This document shows positions 1 to 6,227 of a DNA stretch of 12,717 bases, piece after piece. Source of the DNA: Alphaproteobacteria bacterium (GTDB taxonomy: Bacteria > Pseudomonadota > Alphaproteobacteria > RS24). Where the stretch lies: assembly GCA_029248825.1 (NCBI GenBank), contig JAQWIP010000167.1:1-12717 (forward strand). Reading direction: 5' to 3'. The notes beneath the pieces are model-generated. The model saw only the letters and a program-made list of their open reading frames with translations, ran no database searches and was not told the DNA's origin. Within the stretch, counting starts at the first letter, position 1; each line of letters opens with the position of its first letter. A program made the translations under genes and the position numbers.

Positions 1-564
1 GTGACTGGTAATCGCCAGCACTAAATCATGGTGCGCGGCATCCATGAAAGTCACTTCCGAACCCATGCCTTGCCAAAGTTTCGAGACTTGCTCGACGGCA
101 ATCAAGCTGGTGGTATCGTCTGGCGTGAGAATGCACCAACGGCCTTCAAATAATTCGGCAAAGCCCGCCGTCGGCCCCGATCTTTCCGTGCCCGCAATCG
201 GATGACCTGGCACGAAATGCACCCGGCCATCGAGAAGCGGCGCGATATTGCTCAAGACGCCGGCTTTCACTGAGCCGACATCGGTTAAAATCGCATTGTC
301 TTTAAGGCCTGGAATCACCTGTTCGGCGAGCGCTTTCACGGCACTGAGGGGGGTGTTGAAAAACACCACATCGGCATCAATACAAGCCGCTTCTGGCGTT
401 TCATGCACGCTATCGACAAAGCCAATATCCATGGCCGCTTCGCGCGTTTGCGCCGAGCGCGCATAGCCAGAAATATGCGCTGCCAGATTGTTTTTCTTCA
501 GCGCATGGCCGAGCGAGGAGCCGATAAGCCCCATGCCGATAAGCGCCACATTCGGTTTACTCAT
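1..564 (-). CDS. tyrA: Prephenate/arogenate dehydrogenase, C-terminus beyond left edge
   Basis: Partial gene: 188 codons are present and the reading frame is open to the window edge. It oxidatively decarboxylates prephenate or arogenate with NAD(P)+ in tyrosine synthesis, in the cytoplasm. The N-terminus has a Rossmann nucleotide-binding signature, GMGLIGSSLG at residues 10-19, after a beta strand (VALI). Around residue 120 is the conserved family motif HPIAGTERSG. The family is usually about 300 residues, so roughly the last third, the dimerisation domain, is missing. The ATG at 564 overlaps the TGA of the upstream aminotransferase gene in an ATGA arrangement, which fixes the start and implies translational coupling. 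It is the third gene of the leftward aromatic operon. The sequence seen cannot tell prephenate from arogenate specificity. Confidence 0.93.
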   Translation of the reverse strand, partial: MSKPNVALIGMGLIGSSLGHALKKNNLAAHISGYARSAQTREAAMDIGFVDSVHETPEAACIDADVVFFNTPLSAVKALAEQVIPGLKDNAILTDVGSVKAGVLSNIAPLLDGRVHFVPGHPIAGTERSGPTAGFAELFEGRWCILTPDDTTSLIAVEQVSKLWQGMGSEVTFMDAAHHDLVLAITSH

Positions 565-1685
565 GAAGCGGCTCCCGCTTGCAACTGGTCTTGAAAGTTT
601 TGCAAAGCTTTCACCGCCGCGCGATTGCCCGCTTCGGTTCCCACCGTTAGGCGCAAGGCCGCAGGCAAGCCATAGGCGCCCAGCGCGCGCGCGATAACCC
701 CTTGGCTGCCCATAAAGGCATCGGCGGCTTTGGCAACTTCCGCATCGCCAAAATCGAGGACAATAAAATTCGCTTCGCTGGCAGCTATCTCATAGCCGAG
801 CGCGCCCAATTGCTGCCCCAGCCAATCGCGCCATTGCGCGTTATGTGCGCGGCTGGTCGCGATGTGCGCCGGGTCTTCCAAAGCCGCCAAGCCAGCGGCC
901 AGCGCCATGGCATTGACGTTAAAAGGCCCGCGCACACGGTTCAGCGCATCGGCCACCGCCGGCGGACAATAAGCCCAGCCCAAACGCACAGCCGCCAGCC
1001 CATAGGCTTTCGAGAAGGTGCGCGTTGCCACCACATTGGAAAACTGCTCGACCATGGAAAAATCATCGGGCCATTTTTCTGGCGCCACATATTCGGCATA
1101 GGCGCCGTCCAGCACTAGAAGAACATCCTGGGCCAGACCGGCGTGCAGGCGGCTAATTTCTTCCATCGGCAACATCGTGCCGGTCGGATTATTCGGATTG
1201 GCGAGAAATACAATCTTGGTTTTCGCGCTGACTTTGGCCAAAAGCGCATCGACATCGGCGGTTCGATTTGTCTCGTCCACGCAAATCGGCGTGGCGCCTG
1301 CCGACGTGCTGGCCAGCTTATACAGCAAGAAACCATGCTCGGTATAAAGCACCTCATCGCCGGCGTCCAAATAGGCTTGCGCGAGCAATTGCAAGACATC
1401 GCCCGAGCCATTGCCGCAGACAATCTGCTCGGGCTTCAGGCCATGAACCTCGGCCAATTTAGCGCGCAAGCTTTGCGCGCCGCCATCGGGATAGGTTTCT
1501 AACTTGCCGTTTTCGGCCAAGGCTTGCAGCGCCGCAACCGCTTTTGGGCTAGGCCCCAGCGGGTTTTCATTGGCCGATAATTTATACGGATTGGCCACGC
1601 CCTCGACGCTTTCGCGCCCGCCAACATAGGCTGGCAAATCCATTACGCCCGCGCGCGGTTTGGGTATTTTTAAAAAATCGCCCAT
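561..1685 (-). CDS. hisC: HisC-like histidinol-phosphate/aromatic aminotransferase
   Basis: A 374-residue PLP-dependent fold type I aminotransferase (class I/II, HisC family). Visible motifs are the N-terminal KLSANENPLGPSP at about 35-47, NPNNPTGT at 163-170, the cofactor-contacting Asp193 in LVLDGAYAEY, the Schiff-base lysine Lys226 in TRTFSKAYGL, and a C-terminal LRLTVGT that carries the carboxylate-binding Arg. Length is normal for HisC. An in-frame extension to 2036 exists, but it would lie wholly over the upstream gene. The ATG at 1685 is preferred because it overlaps the upstream stop as TAATG and has an AGAGG sequence before it. Sitting between chorismate mutase and TyrA, the enzyme probably transaminates prephenate or aromatic 2-oxo acids, perhaps as well as imidazole-acetol phosphate. 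The family assignment is firm; the physiological substrate is inference. Confidence 0.9.
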   Translation of the reverse strand: MGDFLKIPKPRAGVMDLPAYVGGRESVEGVANPYKLSANENPLGPSPKAVAALQALAENGKLETYPDGGAQSLRAKLAEVHGLKPEQIVCGNGSGDVLQLLAQAYLDAGDEVLYTEHGFLLYKLASTSAGATPICVDETNRTADVDALLAKVSAKTKIVFLANPNNPTGTMLPMEEISRLHAGLAQDVLLVLDGAYAEYVAPEKWPDDFSMVEQFSNVVATRTFSKAYGLAAVRLGWAYCPPAVADALNRVRGPFNVNAMALAAGLAALEDPAHIATSRAHNAQWRDWLGQQLGALGYEIAASEANFIVLDFGDAEVAKAADAFMGSQGVIARALGAYGLPAALRLTVGTEAGNRAAVKALQNFQDQLQAGAAS

Positions 1686-2233
1686 TAGCTGGCTGCCTCT
1701 TCTACCACGGTGGCGTAGCACAGCGCGCTTTGGGCTGGCACAGCGGTTGGCAATTGGGCAAACATGGTGACGCCCTCGCCAGGTTCCACCGCTTGGTCTT
1801 GGCACACCACACCGACCGCGCGCGGCTCGCCCGTAATGGCTTTTTGAACCGCTGTGGCATCGGCGCATAGTTGATAATCTAGGCTGGCGCCAAAATATAG
1901 GCGCGCCGACATCATGGCCTCTTGCGTGGCAAAAATCGTCAAACCGCCTTGTTGGTTTAATGCCATGCCAATAATTTCTCGCCAAATCGCCGTCAATCCG
2001 TCCAAGGGTAATTCGGGGGCTTGGGTTTCTTGCCAAGCCTTTAGCTCGGCCAATTGTGCGGCCTCACGGGCCGGGCGAAGGGCGCGTGCGTCGCCGCTTT
2101 GCGCCTTGCTGGCCGCCACTTTCGACACCAGCCGCGCGCGCGCTTTCAACAGCTCGCGCAATTGGGCATCCAGCGCATCAATGTCGCGGCGTATCGCCAA
2201 AAGGTCTAATTTGCTATCCATCATTTCATCCAT
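1685..2233 (-). CDS. aroQ: AroQ-type chorismate mutase with uncharacterised C-terminal half
   Basis: Converts chorismate to prephenate, the entry to phenylalanine and tyrosine synthesis. Residues 9-97 are an all-helical AroQ domain. Aligned by eye to the E. coli P-protein, the active-site residues match: Arg16, Arg32, Lys43, Arg56-Glu57 in the RPAREAA motif, and Gln94/Gln95 ending helix 3. Residues 98-182 form a second segment that begins GGLTIFA and that I cannot assign. It lacks the prephenate dehydratase motifs I would expect, and it resembles the tail seen on some longer alphaproteobacterial chorismate mutases. The start is uncertain: ATGs at 2275, 2260, 2233, 2224 and 2221 are all in frame and none has a good ribosome binding site. 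2233 is chosen because it leaves a short leader after the predicted promoter and a normal N-terminus. The stop overlaps the hisC ATG by 1 nt. First gene of the leftward operon. Confidence 0.82.
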   Translation of the reverse strand: MDEMMDSKLDLLAIRRDIDALDAQLRELLKARARLVSKVAASKAQSGDARALRPAREAAQLAELKAWQETQAPELPLDGLTAIWREIIGMALNQQGGLTIFATQEAMMSARLYFGASLDYQLCADATAVQKAITGEPRAVGVVCQDQAVEPGEGVTMFAQLPTAVPAQSALCYATVVEEAAS

Positions 2234-2270
2234 TTGCGCGCGCCGGAACGACAGGCACATAGTTCGCCTA

Positions 2271-2299
2271 GTCATAAGCGACGATAAAGTGTAAATCAA
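2271..2299 (-). promoter_or_regulatory. Possible sigma-70 promoter of the aromatic operon
   Basis: On the minus strand TTGATT (2299-2294) and TATGAC (2276-2271) are separated by 17 nt, each matching 4 of 6 consensus positions. Transcription would start near 2264, giving a leader of about 30 nt to the ATG at 2233. Found by eye only; the match is modest. Confidence 0.4.
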
Positions 2300-2326
2300 A
2301 GGAAAGATTGTATCTATAGGTTGCAA

Positions 2327-2333
2327 GAGGAAG
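2327..2333 (+). promoter_or_regulatory. Ribosome binding site that decides the metX GTG start
   Basis: The purine-rich GAGGAAG lies 9 nt before GTG 2343 and is the only good Shine-Dalgarno match near a start codon in this frame. It supports GTG rather than a downstream ATG. A TATAGG just upstream (2315-2320) could be a -10 box, but I see no matching -35 at 16-18 nt. Confidence 0.55.
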
Positions 2334-2342
2334 ACCCGACCC

Positions 2343-3506
2343 GTGAGTGAGGCGCAGACAAAAACCGATTTGGGCGAAACCGTGCTGTTTCAAGGCGCGG
2401 CGCTGAAACTCGACTGCGGCGCGGCTCTCGAAGATGTCGAAATTGCTTTTCGTACCTATGGCCAACTCAATGCCGACAAAACCAATGCGATTTTAATCTG
2501 CCACGCCCTGACCATGGATCAACACGCCGCCAGCGAAAATCCGCTCAGCGGCAAACCTGGCTGGTGGATTGACCTCATCGGCGCCGGCAAAATTATCGAC
2601 ACGGATACCTATTTCGTAATTTGCTCCAATGTCATCGGCGGCTGCGCAGGCTCCACCGGGCCGCAAAGCCAAAAGCCAGACGGCTCGGGCCCCTATGGCA
2701 CAGATTTCCCGGTGCTGACCATCGCCGATATGGTGCGCGCGCAAGGCTTGCTCATCGACCATTTGGGCATCGACAGTTTATTTTGTGTTTTGGGCGGCTC
2801 CATGGGCGGCATGCAGGCTTTGGAATGGGCGGCTTCGCATCCCGAGCGGGTGTTTTCGGCTGTCCCGATTGCCGCCTCGACGCGCCATTCCTCGCAAAAT
2901 ATTGCTTTCCACGAAGTCGGGCGCCAAGCCATTCTCGCCGACCCGCATTTTCAAGGCGGGCGCTATTATGAGGGCGACGAACGCCCGCGCTAAGGTTTGG
3001 GCGTGGCGCGTATGGCAGCGCATATCACTTATTTGTCGGAAACCACATTGCAGCAAAAATTTGGCCGCAACTTGCAAGACCGCGAGGCGGTGAGTTATGG
3101 CTTCGATGCCGACTTCCAGATTGAAAGCTATTTGCGCCACCAAGGCATGACATTCGTCGAGCGCTTTGATGCCAATAGCTATCTCTACATCACCCGCGCG
3201 ATGGATTATTTCGACTTGGCCGCCGACCATGGCGGCAATTTAGCGGCCGCTTTTGAAGGCACGAAAACGCGGTTTTGCGTTATGTCTTTCACCAGCGATT
3301 GGCTGTTCCCAACGTCGGAAAGTGTGCAAACCGTGCGCGCGCTCAATGCGGCGGGGGCGAATGTCAGCTTTGTCGAAATTGAAAGCGACAAAGGCCATGA
3401 TGCGTTTCTGCTCGATGAGCCAGAGATGCACGCGACCTTAGACGGGTTTTTAAAATCTGCCGCCCAAGCCCGAGGCCTCTTCTCTGCGAAAGGCGGCCAA
3501 GGATGA
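2343..3506 (+). pseudogene. metX: Homoserine O-acyltransferase MetX, interrupted by an in-frame TAA
   Basis: Alpha/beta-hydrolase-fold enzyme that transfers an acetyl (or in some lineages succinyl) group from CoA to homoserine, opening methionine synthesis. The full frame is 387 codons, a normal MetX length. The family's glycine-rich motif GGCAGSTGPQS is at 99-109. The nucleophile Ser153 is in GGSMGG, and the acid and base are Asp319 in FTSDWLFP and His352 in KGHDAFL. Codon 217 (2991-2993) is TAA, between RPR and GLGVARMAAHITYL, where homologues usually read through with a Lys or similar residue. The same frame continues intact, with full family similarity and no frameshift, to the TGA at 3504-3506. 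One point mutation from CAA, AAA or GAA, or a sequencing error, would explain it. The gene is otherwise undecayed and its stop overlaps the metW ATG (ATGA). If the base is real, the product is either inactive or made as two pieces. Confidence 0.85.
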
Positions 3507-4141
3507 TTGATCCCAAAGCTTCCGCGCATGGCAATCTGGCCAGCTCGCGCATTGATTTGCAGCTTATCGCCAATCGGGTCGAGACGGGGACGAAAGTACT
3601 GGATATCGGCTGCGGCGACGGCGCGCTGCTCGACCTTTTGGTCAGCGACCGAAACGTCGATGCGCGCGGGCTGGAGTTGAGCCAAAAAGGCGTGAACGCG
3701 TGTGTGGCGCGGGGGCTTTCCGTTGTGCAAGGCAATGCCGATACTGATTTATCTTATTATCCAGATAATGGTTTCGACACGGTTATTTTGAGCCAGACGT
3801 TGCAAGCCACGCAAAAACCGCTGGATGTCTTGAGCGAAATGGCGCGCATTGGCGAGCGCCTCATCGTCTCGATTCCCAATTTTGGCCATTGGCGCGTGCG
3901 CCTCGACCTCTTGCTCAACGGGCGCATGCCGGTCACGGGCGCGTTGGCGGCGAGCTGGTATGAGACCGCCAATATCCATCTCTGCACGTTGCGCGACTTC
4001 ACCGATTTGGCCGACCAGCTTGGCCTGCGGGTCGAGAGTTGCATTACTTTGTCGGGCGGGCGGGCGCGCGAAATTGCGGGCAAGCCGAGCGCGCGGCATA
4101 ATCTATTGGCGCAACAAGGCGTTTTTGTTTTACGCCGCTAA
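3503..4141 (+). CDS. metW: MetW, methyltransferase-fold methionine biosynthesis partner
   Basis: A 212-residue class I SAM-methyltransferase-like protein of the MetW family. Motif I is VLDIGCGDG at 32-40, followed by an acidic strand end (GLELS, about 56-60), and the family's conserved FGHWRVRLDLLLNGRMPVT segment is near 125-145. MetW is genetically linked to MetX in many proteobacteria and is needed for full MetX activity in several of them. A methyl acceptor is not established, and an accessory role is usual. The start codon overlaps the metX TGA by 4 nt, so metW translation probably depends on ribosomes finishing metX. The premature TAA inside metX could therefore also lower MetW unless translation restarts. 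The gene ends 3 nt before the convergent methyltransferase gene. Confidence 0.92.
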   Translation: MIDPKASAHGNLASSRIDLQLIANRVETGTKVLDIGCGDGALLDLLVSDRNVDARGLELSQKGVNACVARGLSVVQGNADTDLSYYPDNGFDTVILSQTLQATQKPLDVLSEMARIGERLIVSIPNFGHWRVRLDLLLNGRMPVTGALAASWYETANIHLCTLRDFTDLADQLGLRVESCITLSGGRAREIAGKPSARHNLLAQQGVFVLRR

Positions 4142-4144
4142 AGC

Positions 4145-4894
4145 CTAATTTGTTTTCGGAGATAAAGCCGGACGCGGCACCCCAAAGCGTCGGCTGGCGC
4201 GCGCTTGGCGAGCGCGCTGAACCGACAAGGGCGCTGGCACTTGTTTGATGGCTTCGATCAACCAAACCCCTCCCAATTGCGGCAAAACAAGCCCCGCCAT
4301 ACGCTCGGTCCGCGACAGGCTTTGCAGGGCGCGCACCGGCAGGCTGGGCGGCAACATCAGCGCCGAGCCTATTTGCGCTGGCACAAAACCTGTGCGACGC
4401 AAGGTTTGGGTTAGCTGGCGACGCGAAAACGGTCGTCCCGCGCCAAAGGGCGTGGCATCGCTGCGCGCCCAAGCCCCGCGCCGATTGGCAACCATAAACA
4501 AAGCCCGCCCATTGGGTTGCAGCACGCGCCAAGCCTCATCCAACACGCGCTCGACATGATTGGCCGCCTCTAGCCCATGCAATACCAGCAGGCGATTAAC
4601 GCTATCGTCGCGCACCGGCCAGTAGCTTTCATGTCCCAAAATAGTAGGATTTTGTGCGCCCGCGATTGCCTCTTGCGCCAGCCCGCCTGGTGGTTGGGGC
4701 ATCAAAAAATGCCATTGCGTGTCTGGCCAAAGCGGCGCGCCCAAAGGGCTGGCATAGCCATAGCCCAACACGACATCTTTTTGCGTGGCGGGGTTTGGCC
4801 AAATGCGATTTATCCCATGGCAGAGCGCGCTTTGCACATGGCGCCCAAGGGGGCTGGCATAAAACGCTGCCAAATCGGTAATTTCCACGGCCAT
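4145..4894 (-). CDS. Class I SAM-dependent methyltransferase, substrate unknown
   Basis: A 249-residue cytoplasmic protein of the Methyltransf_11 type. It belongs to an alphaproteobacterial group whose N-terminus reads DLxxFYxSPLGR. The SAM-binding glycine loop is the atypical VLGYGYASPLG (42-52), as is normal for this group. The post-motif region VRDDSVNRLLVLHGLEAAN and the helix VLDEAWRVLQPNGRALFMVANRRGAW are the conserved methyltransferase core (motifs II-IV). The last 30 residues are basic and low in complexity. The ATG at 4894 has a purine-rich stretch (GGGAGGGGG) immediately upstream. It is divergent from gloB, a pairing I recall from other alphaproteobacteria, and converges on metW. 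The acceptor substrate cannot be inferred. Confidence 0.85.
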   Translation of the reverse strand: MAVEITDLAAFYASPLGRHVQSALCHGINRIWPNPATQKDVVLGYGYASPLGAPLWPDTQWHFLMPQPPGGLAQEAIAGAQNPTILGHESYWPVRDDSVNRLLVLHGLEAANHVERVLDEAWRVLQPNGRALFMVANRRGAWARSDATPFGAGRPFSRRQLTQTLRRTGFVPAQIGSALMLPPSLPVRALQSLSRTERMAGLVLPQLGGVWLIEAIKQVPAPLSVQRARQARASRRFGVPRPALSPKTN

Positions 4895-4936
4895 GTCCCC
4901 CTCCCTTACTTGTCTCTTTACCCCGCAAGGCGAAAA

Positions 4937-4983
4937 TTTACGCTCGCGCGTTTTGCCACTATAGGTATAAAGGAACCTATAGG
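4937..4983 (+). promoter_or_regulatory. gloB-pab promoter with an embedded inverted repeat
   Basis: TTTACG (4937-4942) and TATAGG (4960-4965) are 17 nt apart and form a plausible sigma-70 promoter, with a second possible -10, TATAAA, at 4966-4971. A perfect 8-bp inverted repeat, CTATAGGT (4959-4966) and ACCTATAG (4975-4982), is separated by 8 nt and overlaps the -10 region. Such a spacing suits a dimeric regulator. On the minus strand the same region offers TATAGT (4963-4958) as a -10 for the methyltransferase gene. The repeat is directly visible; its role is inference. Confidence 0.45.
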
Positions 4984-5010
4984 GAAAAATCCAATTCGAA
5001 GGAGCGCATC

Positions 5011-5781
5011 ATGGCCACCATAGAAATTATTCAGATACCCTGCCTCAGCGATAATTACGGCTATCTGGTGCATGACCCAGACAGCGGCGAGACCGCTTGT
5101 ATCGATACGCCAGAGACCGAGCCGCTGCTGCGCGAACTAGACGCGCGCGGCTGGACGCTGACTTATATTTGGAACACCCATCATCATTATGACCATGCGG
5201 GCAATAATCTAGAGATTCAACAAAGCACTGGCTGCCAGATTATCGGCCCGGCCGGAGAAGCCGATAAAATTCCGGGCATCGACACCGCCGTAGATGATGG
5301 CGATAGCGTTTTTCTCGGCGCCCATCGCGCGACTATTTTAAACGTTGGCGGCCATACGCTAGGCCATATCGCCTATCATATGGACACCCAAGAGGCGGCC
5401 TTTGTGGGCGACGCTTTATTTGCCCTAGGGTGCGGGCGCGTGTTTGAAGGCACGATGGCGCAAATGTGGGAGAGCCTGCAAAAGCTCAACGCCCTGCCCG
5501 ATGGCACGAAGATTTATTGCGCCCATGAATATACCACCGCCAATGCCGCTTTTGCGGTCACCATCGACCCCGACAACGCGGCGCTGCAAGCCCGCGTCGA
5601 AGAGATTGCTGCTTTGCGCGCCGACAATCAACCGACCGTGCCGACCGAGATAAGTTTAGAGCGCGCCACCAATCCGTTTTTGCGCGCCACAAATGCAGCC
5701 GTGCAAGCGCATTTGGACATGAGCGGGGCGCAAGCCGTCGATGTATTCAGCGAAATTCGCGCCCGTAAGGACAATTTTTAA
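5011..5781 (+). CDS. gloB: Hydroxyacylglutathione hydrolase (glyoxalase II)
   Basis: Hydrolyses S-lactoylglutathione to D-lactate and glutathione, the second step of methylglyoxal detoxification in the cytoplasm. At 256 residues it has the normal bacterial length. The metallo-beta-lactamase fold is complete. The binuclear metal site is THHHYDH with His57, His59, Asp61 and His62, plus His115 in GGHT, Asp134 in FVGDALF and His172 in CAHEYT. The C-terminal glutathione-binding pair Arg250 and Lys253 is present (RARKDNF). The start has a strong Shine-Dalgarno, GAAGGAG at 4998-5004, 6 nt upstream. It is the first gene of a five-gene chain: its TAA overlaps the next ATG as TAATG. No glyoxalase I gene is in the window. 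Confidence 0.96.
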   Translation: MATIEIIQIPCLSDNYGYLVHDPDSGETACIDTPETEPLLRELDARGWTLTYIWNTHHHYDHAGNNLEIQQSTGCQIIGPAGEADKIPGIDTAVDDGDSVFLGAHRATILNVGGHTLGHIAYHMDTQEAAFVGDALFALGCGRVFEGTMAQMWESLQKLNALPDGTKIYCAHEYTTANAAFAVTIDPDNAALQARVEEIAALRADNQPTVPTEISLERATNPFLRATNAAVQAHLDMSGAQAVDVFSEIRARKDNF

Positions 5782-6227
5782 TGGCACCTCTCGCAAGAGA
5801 CGAAAGCCTCGATGATTTATCTATCGATGCCTTGCGCGCGCACCTGCAACTGGCGCCACTCGCCAAGGATGCGCTCGGCATGCGAATAGACGATTGCCAC
5901 GCGCTTCTGCTTTTGCCCGTCGGCGAGATTATCGCTTGGCAAAACTATGGCGGGGCTTTGCGGTTTTCGTTTATCGCAGGCGCACCAGCAGCCTTCTCTT
6001 GGTCGCCCGATGGCCATGATGCGCAAGCCGCGCATTTGGGAGCCGCCACGCATTTACACCAAAAGCCAGAGGTCGCGCTCGACAGCGAAACTTGGTTCAC
6101 CAGCGAAACGCTTGGCAACTGGAGCTTGCTACAAGTCGCCTCGCCGACGCCTTTGGCCGAGCTGACATGCGAAAAAGCCGCCGACGATTGGTTTCCAAAA
6201 CCGCGCGCCCCCCAAGGCATAAAATAA
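5781..6227 (+). CDS. Probable degenerate cupin (DUF985/Cupin_5-like)
   Basis: 148 residues. I read it as a divergent member of the DUF985 cupin family from the spacing of conserved features: a segment AWQNYGGALRFSFIAGAP (52-69) where the family has AWHR...DE.W.F..G.P, then PDG, HLG, a Trp at 105 where the family has VPAGxWQ, and GNWSLLQVASPTP near 112-124 matching the final strands. The usual metal-binding His of AWHR is Gln54 here, so any metal site is probably lost. A Shine-Dalgarno AAGGA (5767-5771) lies 9 nt before the ATG, which also overlaps the gloB stop. Its TAA overlaps the pabB start in the same way. Function is unknown; placement suggests co-expression with gloB and pabB. The gene itself is well supported, the family only moderately. 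Confidence 0.6.
   Translation: MAPLARDESLDDLSIDALRAHLQLAPLAKDALGMRIDDCHALLLLPVGEIIAWQNYGGALRFSFIAGAPAAFSWSPDGHDAQAAHLGAATHLHQKPEVALDSETWFTSETLGNWSLLQVASPTPLAELTCEKAADDWFPKPRAPQGIK

Noticed and set aside
1686..2036. N-terminal extension of the HisC frame by 117 codons.
   Set aside because: It overlaps the chorismate mutase completely, has no family similarity, and the TAATG start at 1685 gives a normal HisC length.
2262..2306. SAM-II-like riboswitch before metX: TCGC and GCGA could pair, followed by GATAAA and a CAAAGG stretch resembling its 3' half.
   Set aside because: The segment between the paired strands is only 10 nt, too short for the loop plus second pseudoknot strand. The conserved loop bases are absent, and no metX promoter fits upstream of it. 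A covariance-model scan would settle it.
6092..6226. 45-codon N-terminal extension of PabB.
   Set aside because: It lies inside the cupin gene in another frame. ATG 6227 has a Shine-Dalgarno and an overlap with the preceding stop.
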